Positions 1 to 5,093 of a stretch of DNA of 5,093 nucleotides are shown here, in pieces (position 1 is the first letter of the stretch; each line of letters opens with the position of its first letter). The DNA comes from Paracoccaceae bacterium (GTDB lineage: Bacteria; Pseudomonadota; Alphaproteobacteria; Rhodobacterales; Rhodobacteraceae). The notes beneath the pieces are model-generated. The model was given only the letters and a program-made list of their open reading frames with translations, did not search any database and was not told where the DNA came from. The translations under genes and the position numbers were made by a program. The stretch covers positions 1-5,093 of the forward strand of contig JAESRD010000294.1 of the NCBI GenBank assembly GCA_016764835.1. Direction: 5' to 3'.

Positions 1-293
1 GTATAGGGATTGTCGCCGTTTCCGGCCGGGTCTGCATAAGCGCCGGTGTCAGAATCGGTGATGCCGGTTGTATAGCGCCCGCCGCTGCCGTTGCCGACGG
101 CGTCAGCATAAGCGCCACTATCGCTGTCTGTTATGCCAGTGGTGACGGCGCCGCCACTTGTCTCAACACAGGCGGAAAGCGCAGTTGCACCACCGAATGC
201 GCCAAGCAAAAAACTACGTCGGCCAAGGCCGCGGCAGGTCTTTATATCGGCATCTGTAAGGCTGGCTGGTTTTTTAGCGTGGCTATCAGACAT
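1..293 (-). CDS. Tat-type lipoprotein with 24-residue tandem repeats, 3' end missing
   Basis: The start at 293 opens 97 codons that run off the left edge. Seen in the translation: a polar N-terminus; a twin-arginine motif RRSFLL at residues 25-30; a short hydrophobic Gly/Ala stretch; and a lipobox LSAC ending at Cys42. This suggests folded export by the Tat route followed by lipidation at Cys42. The mature part begins two near-identical units: TTGITDSDSGAYADAVGNG (from residue 51) and TTGITDSDTGAYADPAGNG (from residue 75), a 24-residue period. D-x-D-x-G resembles calcium-binding loops, which is an inference. An in-frame ATG at 329 exists, but it has no ribosome site and lies in a possible -10 element. 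The 293 start has AGAGAAAG about 10 bases upstream. The gene is divergent from the cupin gene. I recall similar short Tat repeat proteins from Rhodobacteraceae, but their function is unknown to me. Confidence 0.75.
   Translation of the reverse strand, partial: MSDSHAKKPASLTDADIKTCRGLGRRSFLLGAFGGATALSACVETSGGAVTTGITDSDSGAYADAVGNGSGGRYTTGITDSDTGAYADPAGNGDNPY
3..143 (-). repeat. 72-bp tandem repeat coding 24-residue D-x-D-x-G units
   Basis: Two consecutive 72-base units (143-72, then 71-3 and onward beyond the edge) encode nearly the same 24 residues. They differ at DSDS/DSDT and DAVGNGSGG/DPAGNGDNP. The nucleotide sequences are also similar, for example cataagcgcc appears near 35 and again near 107. 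The array continues past the window, so the copy number is unknown. Such a repeat can vary in copy number and can break an assembly. Confidence 0.8.
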
Positions 294-327
294 ATTTGCT
301 GGCTTTCTCTTGGTGTTAGACCCAAAC

Positions 328-356
328 ATGTAAGCCGAGTGTTGACCTTCGGTCAA
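328..356 (-). promoter_or_regulatory. Candidate promoter for the lipoprotein gene
   Basis: Read on the minus strand, TTGACC (356-351) is followed after 17 bases by TTACAT (333-328). That is five of six matches to the -35 consensus but only three of six to the -10. Transcription would start near 321, giving a leader of about 28 bases before the ATG at 293. This would exclude the alternative ATG at 329. It is a weak, pattern-only call. Confidence 0.3.
342..356. promoter_or_regulatory. Perfect inverted repeat between divergent genes, possible operator
   Basis: TTGACC-TTC-GGTCAA is a perfect dyad with 6-base arms and a 3-base centre. It sits in the short space between the divergent lipoprotein and cupin genes. 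One arm is also the possible -35 element of the minus-strand promoter, and the other arm reads as a -35-like element toward the cupin gene. A dimeric regulator covering it could affect both genes. I do not recognise a specific regulator family from this sequence. Confidence 0.35.
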
Positions 357-415
357 GCCATAGCGCAAAAGTGAAGCTGGTTTGCAGAGCGTAAACCGGG
401 GCAAGGAGTGACCAG

Positions 416-1624
416 ATGACTGATGCAAAATCCACCAATATAGGCGCAGGCAAATGGGATTTTGACTGGGCGATTGCGCCACTGCCGCCGCAGGATTTCT
501 TTCGTGATTATTATGAGAAGAGCCATTTGGTCATCCGCCGCGAAGAGGCAGACTATTATGACAGCTTGCTCAACTTGGCGGATATTGACAGCGCCGTCAC
601 TTCGCTTGGCCTACGGGTAAATGAGTTGAACATGGTGCGCGACGGCACCGGCGTGCCAGCGGCTGATTTTGCCTATGCTAACGGCGCGGTTGACCCCGTG
701 CGGGTCTTTGCCGAGGTCGCCAGCGGGGCGACGCTTATCTTGCAGGGCCTGCACCGGCGCTTGCCGCAGTTGGCCGCCTATTGCCGCTCGCTTGAGGCGG
801 AGTTTAGCGCCAATTTGCAGACCAATATTTACATGACTCCAGCAGGCGCGCAGGGGTTTAAGACCCATTATGACACCCATGATGTGATTGTGCTGCAGGC
901 CTTTGGCAGTAAAGAATGGCGGATATACGACACGCCAACAGAGCTGCCAATGCGCCAGCAAAGCTTTGACCCTGAGGGGTTTGAGCCCGGCCCGGTGCGT
1001 GACACGTTCACGCTTGGCCCCGGCGATATGGCCTATATTCCGCGCGGGCTGGTGCATGATGCGCGCTCGACTGACGAGATGTCTTTACACATTACCACCG
1101 GTGTTTTGGCCCGCAGCTGGACCGATCTGTTTCTTGAGGCCGTCGCCGCCCATGCGCTGAAAACACCGGCAATGCGCCAGACTTTGCCGCCGGGTTATGC
1201 CAATGACGGCTATCATGGCGCAGATGTGCAGGACCGGTTTGCCGACCTTTTGGCTGGGTTTATGGCCGGTGCTGCCCCACAAGAAGCGATGTCCAATCTG
1301 GCGGCTGACTTTCAGTCGCAGCGGCGGCCTGTTGTGCCGGGTCAACTTTTGCAGATTGCTGGCGTTGATGCGCTGGGGCCGCGCAGCATGGTCGGTGCGC
1401 GTCCGGCGCTGATCTACAAGTTGGATGCTGGCCCTGAGGGCCAGATCACGCTGGCCTGTCATGGCAATGACATTACCTTTCCGGCTGATATTGAGGCGGC
1501 TTTGCGCTTTGCGCTCAGCACGCCGCAGTTCATGATCACCGAGCTGCCCGGCGGGCTTGATGAAGACAGCAAGCTGGTGTTGATACGCCGCCTTATACGC
1601 GAAGGTTTGGCTTTAGCGCTCTAA
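416..1624 (+). CDS. Cupin-4 / JmjC-domain 2-oxoglutarate oxygenase (ribosomal-oxygenase-like)
   Basis: This complete 402-residue protein is probably a cytoplasmic Fe(II)/2-oxoglutarate-dependent hydroxylase. It belongs to the group containing bacterial YcfD/RoxA and human MINA53/NO66, which hydroxylate ribosomal proteins. The N-terminal part has the family's opening (DFFRDYYEKSHLVIRR, about 27-42). The JmjC core contains THYDTHDVIVLQ followed by GSKEWRIY (150-171), giving metal ligands His151 and Asp153. The third ligand is His214 in IPRGLVHDA. The C-terminal part (about 350-402) ends with a charged helical segment, LVLIRRLIREGL, as in the family's winged-helix tail. The length is slightly above YcfD (about 370). 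AAGGAG at 403-408, 7 bases before the ATG, fixes the start. The substrate cannot be read from the sequence, so ribosomal protein bL16 is only an analogy. The stop overlaps that of convergent cobO by four bases. I give no gene symbol because orthology to rox/ycfD is uncertain. Confidence 0.9.
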   Translation: MTDAKSTNIGAGKWDFDWAIAPLPPQDFFRDYYEKSHLVIRREEADYYDSLLNLADIDSAVTSLGLRVNELNMVRDGTGVPAADFAYANGAVDPVRVFAEVASGATLILQGLHRRLPQLAAYCRSLEAEFSANLQTNIYMTPAGAQGFKTHYDTHDVIVLQAFGSKEWRIYDTPTELPMRQQSFDPEGFEPGPVRDTFTLGPGDMAYIPRGLVHDARSTDEMSLHITTGVLARSWTDLFLEAVAAHALKTPAMRQTLPPGYANDGYHGADVQDRFADLLAGFMAGAAPQEAMSNLAADFQSQRRPVVPGQLLQIAGVDALGPRSMVGARPALIYKLDAGPEGQITLACHGNDITFPADIEAALRFALSTPQFMITELPGGLDEDSKLVLIRRLIREGLALAL

Positions 1625-2244
1625 AATTCGACGCCGATCTGGGCTTTGATACCGGAGCGAAACGGATGCTTGACCAGCTCCATTTCTGTCACCAGATCGG
1701 CCAGCTCTATCAGCTCTGCCGCAGCGTTGCGCCCGGTGAGAACAACATGGGTCATGGCGGGCTTTTCGTCGCGCAAGAATGTGACAACCTCGGTGGCATC
1801 AACATAGCCGTACCGGATGGCGATATTGATCTCGTCGAGCAGGACCATAGCGTTGGTTTCATCGAGGATCAGCTCTTTGGCCTTGGCCCATGCGGCCTGG
1901 GCCATCTCGGTGTCGCGGCTTTTGTCTTGGGTCTCCCAAGTAAAACCTTCGCCCATGGTGTAAAACGCGCATTCGTCGGTGAACTTGGCCAAGATCAGGT
2001 CGCGCTCGCCGGTGCTCATGCCGCCTTTGATAAACTGGACCACGGCGCAGGGCATGCCGTGGGCGATGCAGCGGAAGATCATGCCAAAGGCGGCGGTGCT
2101 TTTGCCTTTACCCTTGCCGGTATGGATGATGACCAGACCTTTTTGGTCGGTCTTGCCAGCCATAATCTTGTCACGGGCGGCTTTCTTCTTGGCCATCTTC
2201 ATGGCGTGGCGGGCGTTGTTCTGTTCTGTGGTCTCTTCGGCCAT
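1621..2244 (-). CDS. cobO: Cob(I)yrinic acid a,c-diamide adenosyltransferase
   Basis: The protein has 207 residues, typical for the CobO/CobA/BtuR family. It transfers the 5'-deoxyadenosyl group of ATP to the cobalt of reduced corrinoid in the cytoplasm, after cobalt insertion. Seen: a lysine-rich N-terminus; the P-loop HTGKGKGKST (41-50); VVQFIKGG (68-75); a Walker-B-like VLLDEIN (134-140); HVVLTGRNA (166-174); and the characteristic end KHPFRSGIKAQIGVEF. I chose the ATG at 2244 because GGAGGA lies 4 bases upstream. The in-frame ATG at 2298 has no such site, would add 18 atypical residues, and lies almost in the upstream terminator. The leader between that terminator and the start is under 60 bases, too short for a cobalamin riboswitch. 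Its end overlaps the cupin gene tail to tail. It shares strand and pathway with cobN upstream, separated by two genes. Confidence 0.96.
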   Translation of the reverse strand: MAEETTEQNNARHAMKMAKKKAARDKIMAGKTDQKGLVIIHTGKGKGKSTAAFGMIFRCIAHGMPCAVVQFIKGGMSTGERDLILAKFTDECAFYTMGEGFTWETQDKSRDTEMAQAAWAKAKELILDETNAMVLLDEINIAIRYGYVDATEVVTFLRDEKPAMTHVVLTGRNAAAELIELADLVTEMELVKHPFRSGIKAQIGVEF

Positions 2245-2248
2245 GGTA

Positions 2249-2254
2249 TCCTCC
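2249..2254 (-). promoter_or_regulatory. Strong ribosome binding site that sets the cobO start
   Basis: GGAGGA on the minus strand, 4 bases before the ATG at 2244, is the best Shine-Dalgarno match in the window. It favours the 207-residue cobO over the longer reading from 2298. Confidence 0.85.
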
Positions 2255-2301
2255 GGGGTGCAGAGGAATACTCTGGGCGTTTGACACTTCAGTTGCAAGC
2301 A

Positions 2302-2329
2302 AAAGGGGCGCGGTTGCCCACGCCCCTTT
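2302..2329 (-). terminator. Intrinsic terminator after the membrane-protein gene
   Basis: On the minus strand AAAGGGGCG (2329-2321), a 10-base loop, and the exact complement CGCCCCTTT (2310-2302) form a 9-pair GC-rich stem. The T-run reaches four with the next base (2301). It sits 24 bases after the stop of the membrane-protein gene and 57 bases before cobO. It should end or reduce read-through into cobO, so cobO probably has its own promoter. The T-run is short, so termination may be partial. Confidence 0.75.
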
Positions 2330-2352
2330 GCAGGGTTTTACGCGGTGAGGGC

Positions 2353-3567
2353 TTACTCAGCTGCGATAGCAGCCGATGGGGCACTGGCCGAGAAGTGCTT
2401 TTTGTTCAAGAACAGTACCAGCAGCACCATGGCGACTTGGAAGGCGATGGCGACAGCACTCAGCGCCCAGTAAACTGTGCCGAACTTAACGATCATGCCC
2501 GCGGCAACCAGACCCTTGTTGATCCAGAACTGACCCATGACCGAGAGCGCCACACCGGGGCAGACCAGCGCATAGGAGCCAGCAGATTTGCCGTTCCCGC
2601 GCAGAAAGGCGGCAGCGTAGCCTTGGCGGCGCAGCACGACCAGCCCGAGCAGGCCAAACAAGATTTGCACAGAGAGCAGGCGGGTGATCATCATCATGGT
2701 CGAGGCGGCATCGTTATGCACATCGAAGACCACATGCAGACCGTGGGTTTGGCGCATGGCCAGAATGCCCAAGATGGTCAGCAGTGGCACAATGATCATC
2801 AGCGTTGGGCCAGCTTCTTTGGCGGTGCCGTAATGCAGCATTGAGTTAAAGGCAGTGACGGCGGCGAGCAGGGCGTAAATGGCGGACATGACACCGAAGA
2901 GTGTCGACAGCACGAGGCTGATGCCAACCACGGCGGGCACAGTGCTCATAGCGGCTGGGGCCGAGAGGCCAACGCCGGTCATGGCCAGCGCGAAGGCGGG
3001 CAGCAGCTGGGCGAAGGAGTTATGTGCGGTGACGTCGAAGATACCGCCCTCAGACAGGACGCGGCCGAGGAAGTGGCCGATCATGCGCAGTGAAATAAGG
3101 CCAATGATGACGAAGGTTGCCATGGCCAGCGGGAAGAGCAGTTCGATCACGTTCCAAAGCCCAGGCACGAAAACCAAGCCCATGATGAAGGCGGCGTTAA
3201 CGCTCATGGCCACGGCCAGTGGCGCGGCGAGCAAGGATGATTCGGCATTGGTGCTGCGCAGTTTGGCGTAGGACGGCGTCTTTTTGAACTTGGCCAACTG
3301 GCCGAAATTCCAAAACAGCGAGCGCAGGTTGATCAGGCCGAAGGCGGCAATGCCGAGCATGGCCACGGCAATGGCGATCTGTTGCGGCAAGTAGCCGGTG
3401 CCCCAAGCGGCGGCAATGTTTTCAAATGTCGGGACCGACTTGCCGGGATGCGGCACCCAGAACAGCAGATACATGAAGAAGGTGACAGACAGGCCGCCCG
3501 AGCCAACAGAGGCTAGGAAGTAGGTCGGCGACCAATTGGCGGCGGCGTGTGAGGTGTTGTGAGACAT
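2353..3567 (-). CDS. Polytopic membrane protein, TsoY-like, with one cysteine
   Basis: This 404-residue, very hydrophobic protein has about ten probable membrane segments (roughly 14-37, 60-82, 111-136, 140-163, 185-203, 208-245 as two, 253-272, 293-313, 352-388). The loops are basic, such as KFKKTPSYAKLR at 93-104. It lacks a cleavable signal peptide and should sit in the inner membrane. Its general style recalls the TDT/TehA transporters. The closest name I can offer from memory is 'TsoY family (seleno)protein'; that is recall, not a search. The only cysteine is Cys336 in ALVCPGVA, next to GQFWINKG, so it may be functional or mark the position taken by selenocysteine in relatives. The ATG at 3567 is preferred over one at 3657 because GGAG lies 6 bases before it, and the extra 30 residues (PHAPTHNDTSH) look untranslated. 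Its position between cob genes hints at corrinoid, metal or sulfur/selenium chemistry, but this is unproven. Confidence 0.75.
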   Translation of the reverse strand: MSHNTSHAAANWSPTYFLASVGSGGLSVTFFMYLLFWVPHPGKSVPTFENIAAAWGTGYLPQQIAIAVAMLGIAAFGLINLRSLFWNFGQLAKFKKTPSYAKLRSTNAESSLLAAPLAVAMSVNAAFIMGLVFVPGLWNVIELLFPLAMATFVIIGLISLRMIGHFLGRVLSEGGIFDVTAHNSFAQLLPAFALAMTGVGLSAPAAMSTVPAVVGISLVLSTLFGVMSAIYALLAAVTAFNSMLHYGTAKEAGPTLMIIVPLLTILGILAMRQTHGLHVVFDVHNDAASTMMMITRLLSVQILFGLLGLVVLRRQGYAAAFLRGNGKSAGSYALVCPGVALSVMGQFWINKGLVAAGMIVKFGTVYWALSAVAIAFQVAMVLLVLFLNKKHFSASAPSAAIAAE

Positions 3568-3573
3568 GTTTGG

Positions 3574-3577
3574 CTCC
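3574..3577 (-). promoter_or_regulatory. Ribosome binding site that sets the membrane-protein start
   Basis: GGAG on the minus strand stands 6 bases before the ATG at 3567. No comparable site precedes the in-frame ATG at 3657, so the 404-residue reading is preferred to the 434-residue one. Confidence 0.65.
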
Positions 3578-3622
3578 GGTTCTGTATGCGGTAACACATT
3601 TGGAAAATGAGATGTGTCATTG

Positions 3623-3651
3623 TGAGTAGGCGCATGGGGAACACATGTCAA
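3623..3651 (-). promoter_or_regulatory. Possible promoter for the membrane-protein gene
   Basis: The 114-base gap before the membrane-protein gene is AT-richer than its surroundings. On the minus strand it contains an exact TTGACA (3651-3646), followed after 17 bases by TACTCA (3628-3623), a poor -10 match. The -35 is good and the -10 is weak, so activator help would be expected. Copies of ACACAT/ATGTGT surround it. Confidence 0.3.
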
Positions 3652-3681
3652 TATCAAAATGTATATGAGGCGGAGCGTTGG

Positions 3682-4296
3682 TTATGTGTCGGGCCACGGG
3701 GTGATGGTCAGCTCTGGCCAGATCAGTTTTTGCCGAGCGGCTTTGGCCTCATGCGTGGCGCGGTTTGCCAGTAACGCGTTGGGGGTGACGCGAAAACCAA
3801 AGATATCATCGAGACCGTAAGGCGCGTAGATTTTTAGCTGGTCATCGGGCAACAGGCGCAGTCCGACGCTATGGGTGCGGCTGGCAAAGTTGCGGATCGG
3901 TTCCTCGGTGTCGTGGTAAGGCGGGCAGGGCGTGCCGAAATGCTTTTCATACCACAGATGTACGCGGGCTTGGTTGCGCAGCTCTACCGGAGGGTGGGGC
4001 GCGAAGACGGTTTCGGCGCGTTTGATCTGGCGGTCTTCCGCCTCATATGAGGTGTCGGGATCAAAGTAGAACAGGTCGATGTCTTTAACGCCGGTCATCT
4101 CTGGGCGGCCAGTTAGATGGTTCCAAACTTGGTTGTAGATCGCGCCCGAGACGATCCACCACTGGTCGAGCTGCATTTGCCGCGCATCGCGCAGGGCGGC
4201 CATGAGGATGGGCGCGGCGCGGGTGATGTCGCGCAGAGCGGCGCGCTGGATTTCTGCTGTTGCTCCGGCATAGCGCAGATGGTCCGGTTTGCTCAT
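3682..4296 (-). CDS. Nucleotidyltransferase-fold protein, COG3575/DUF925 type
   Basis: This 204-residue soluble protein resembles the uncharacterised NTP_transf_6 (DUF925, COG3575) family. Seen: an N-terminal helix region; WWIVSGAIYNQVWNHLTG (about 46-63), which resembles the family's glycine/serine entry motif; and KDIDLFYFD (71-79), whose Asp72 and Asp74 fit the D-x-D metal pair of nucleotidyltransferases. A conserved block follows, VELRNQARVHLWY (104-116), then LKIYAPYGLDDIFGFRVTPN (154-173). Family members are usually about 180-200 residues, so it looks complete. Its ATG overlaps the cobN stop as ATGA and has no clear ribosome site, so translation is probably coupled to cobN. No substrate is known for the family to my knowledge. 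Its place directly after cobN may reflect shared transcription more than a role in B12. The fold call is good; the function is open. Confidence 0.85.
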   Translation of the reverse strand: MSKPDHLRYAGATAEIQRAALRDITRAAPILMAALRDARQMQLDQWWIVSGAIYNQVWNHLTGRPEMTGVKDIDLFYFDPDTSYEAEDRQIKRAETVFAPHPPVELRNQARVHLWYEKHFGTPCPPYHDTEEPIRNFASRTHSVGLRLLPDDQLKIYAPYGLDDIFGFRVTPNALLANRATHEAKAARQKLIWPELTITPWPDT

Positions 4297-5048
4297 GGCC
4301 GGGCGGGGAGCAAAGCCTCGATCCGGGCGCGGGCTGAGTTGGAGCGGGGGTGCCAGAGCCCACGGTCGATGGCTTCTTGCAGGCGCTGGGCGATCTCGGC
4401 GAGGGCGGGCGGGTTGTTGTCTTCTATGAAGCTGCGGGTGGCGTCATCCTCAAGAAAGGCGGCTTCGACAAGATCGAAATGGTGGTTTTTGACTGCGCCC
4501 GTGGTGGCGGCGAAGGCGAAGAGATAATCGACCGTTGCGGCGATTTCAAACGCGCCTTTATAGCCGTGGCGTTTGACGCCATCTATCCATTTTGGATTGA
4601 CCACGCGTGAGCGCATGACCCGGCTGATCTCGTCCTCTAGGCGGCGGATAACCGGGCGCTCGGGGCGCGAATGGTCGTTGTGATAAATCGGGCGGGTTTC
4701 GCCTTGGAGCAGGGCGATTGCCGCCGATGCGCCGCCTTCAAACTGGTAGTAATCATCGCTGTCGAGAATGTCGTGCTCGCGGTTATCTTGGTTTTGGATA
4801 ATGGCTTCGGTTTGCGACAGGCGTTGGCGCATGCCGGGCTTGTCGGCCGCGCCGTCTTGGCCCGCGCCATAAGCATAATGGCCCCATTCGAGATAGGCTT
4901 CGCCGAGGTCGTCGCGGGTGGCCCAGAGGCGCTCGTCGATCATGGCTTGCAGGCCTGCGCCATATGCGCCCGGCTTGGAACCATAAACCCGCGCACCAGA
5001 CTGGCCGGCGCGGGCGCGGGCTGCGGCGGGGTTGTCGGCTTCGGGTCT
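4293..5048 (-). CDS. cobN: Aerobic cobaltochelatase subunit CobN, C-terminal part, interrupted at the window edge
   Basis: The open frame covers the last 251 residues of CobN, normally about 1,100-1,270 long. CobN is the corrin-binding subunit of the CobNST chelatase, which inserts Co2+ into hydrogenobyrinic acid a,c-diamide using ATP. Family blocks in order (numbered from 5048): VYGSKPGAYGAGLQA (21-35), AYLEWGHYAYG (51-61), QNQDNREHD (85-93), DSDDYYQFEGG (96-106), YHNDHSRPERPV (122-133), VVNPKWIDGVKRHGYKGAFE (149-168) and ATVDYLFAFAATTGAV (171-186), ending near GLWHPRSNSARA. All are intact. The first internal ATG (4943) has conserved CobN sequence in front of it, so it is not the true start. 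The frame meets TAA at 5051-5049, only 45 bases before the edge. Upstream codons there do not look like CobN. The rest of the gene may lie outside the window, or the gene may be broken. The stop overlaps the next gene by four bases. Confidence 0.88.
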   Translation of the reverse strand, partial: RPEADNPAAARARAGQSGARVYGSKPGAYGAGLQAMIDERLWATRDDLGEAYLEWGHYAYGAGQDGAADKPGMRQRLSQTEAIIQNQDNREHDILDSDDYYQFEGGASAAIALLQGETRPIYHNDHSRPERPVIRRLEDEISRVMRSRVVNPKWIDGVKRHGYKGAFEIAATVDYLFAFAATTGAVKNHHFDLVEAAFLEDDATRSFIEDNNPPALAEIAQRLQEAIDRGLWHPRSNSARARIEALLPARP

Positions 5049-5093
5049 TTACGGCCCTTGGCATCATTTTATTACGGATCAATCCGCTCATTA
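5049..5093 (-). other. Edge segment that does not continue the CobN frame
   Basis: Minus-strand codons in the CobN frame contain TAA at 5051-5049, and two TGA codons further on. A second frame has tandem TAA codons at 5074-5069. The third is open to the edge but reads MSGLIRNKMMPRAVKTR, which I cannot match to CobN. The segment is also AT-richer than the gene beside it. It could be a frameshifted or degenerate piece of cobN, the end of an inserted element, or poor sequence at a contig end. Confidence 0.5.

Noticed and set aside
133..333. Plus-strand open frame of 66 codons at the left end
   Set aside because: It is antisense to the Tat lipoprotein signal region. The opposite strand shows a real twin-arginine motif, lipobox and tandem repeat.
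611..1057. Minus-strand frame inside the cupin gene
   Set aside because: It is antisense to the conserved JmjC core, has no recognisable motif, and has no ribosome site that I could see.
2281..2286. TTGACA as a plus-strand promoter
   Set aside because: No -10 follows at a suitable distance, and no plus-strand gene lies downstream.
2245..2301. Cobalamin riboswitch before cobO
   Set aside because: The leader is too short and lacks a B12-box-like element. The hairpin next to it is a simple terminator stem.
1666..2844. Long plus-strand open frame of 392 codons
   Set aside because: It lies antisense to cobO, the terminator and the membrane-protein gene. Its product is rich in His, Gly and Gln with no family features, as expected of a GC-rich shadow frame.
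5075..5084. Small palindrome GGAT-TG-ATCC near the right edge as an insertion-sequence end
   Set aside because: Four-base arms are expected by chance, and no second end or target duplication can be seen within the window.
4783..5091. Minus-strand frame starting at the right edge (MSGLIRNKMM...)
   Set aside because: Over most of its length it is out of frame with well-conserved CobN sequence and is highly Arg/Pro-rich. Only its first few codons, before the cobN break, remain unexplained.
1..5093. tRNA, rRNA, CRISPR array, or phage or transposase genes
   Set aside because: No cloverleaf, rRNA signature, spaced direct repeats or recombinase motifs were seen on either strand. The only tandem repeat is the protein-coding one at the left end.

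Overview
The window looks like chromosomal DNA from a GC-rich alphaproteobacterium, most likely a Rhodobacteraceae (roseobacter-type) genome. The case rests on the aerobic cobalamin genes cobN and cobO, a cupin-4 oxygenase, a Tat-type lipoprotein with D-x-D-x-G repeats, and a polytopic membrane protein resembling the family I recall as 'TsoY family (seleno)protein'. The taxonomic placement is an inference from protein style and was not searched.

Layout, left to right. At 1-293 (minus) is the N-terminal part of a probable Tat-exported lipoprotein that runs off the left edge inside a 24-residue tandem repeat. Positions 294-415 are a divergent intergenic region with a perfect TTGACC-N3-GGTCAA dyad. 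At 416-1624 (plus) is a complete JmjC/cupin-4 2-oxoglutarate oxygenase with an intact HxD...H metal site. Everything to the right is on the minus strand. In transcription order (right to left) it is the C-terminal part of cobN (4293-5048), a COG3575/DUF925-type nucleotidyltransferase-fold gene (3682-4296) overlapping cobN by ATGA, a multi-pass membrane protein (2353-3567) followed by a hairpin terminator at 2302-2329, and cobO (1621-2244). The cobO stop codon overlaps that of the convergent cupin gene.

How the genes fit together. CobN is the large subunit of the aerobic cobaltochelatase, which inserts cobalt into hydrogenobyrinic acid a,c-diamide. CobO adenosylates the corrinoid after the cobalt has been reduced. 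The two genes therefore bracket an aerobic B12 segment, with two poorly characterised genes between them. The nucleotidyltransferase-like gene is probably translationally coupled to cobN. The membrane protein probably has its own promoter and terminator, and cobO a short separate leader. No cobalamin riboswitch can fit in front of cobO.

The main anomaly is at the right edge. The cobN reading frame meets an in-frame TAA at 5049-5051, and the last 45 bases do not continue CobN recognisably in any frame. I cannot tell a pseudogene, an insertion junction and a sequence or assembly error apart from this window. I found no wholly new system. The least understood parts are the single-cysteine membrane protein, the nucleotidyltransferase-like gene inside the cob cluster, and the repeat lipoprotein.
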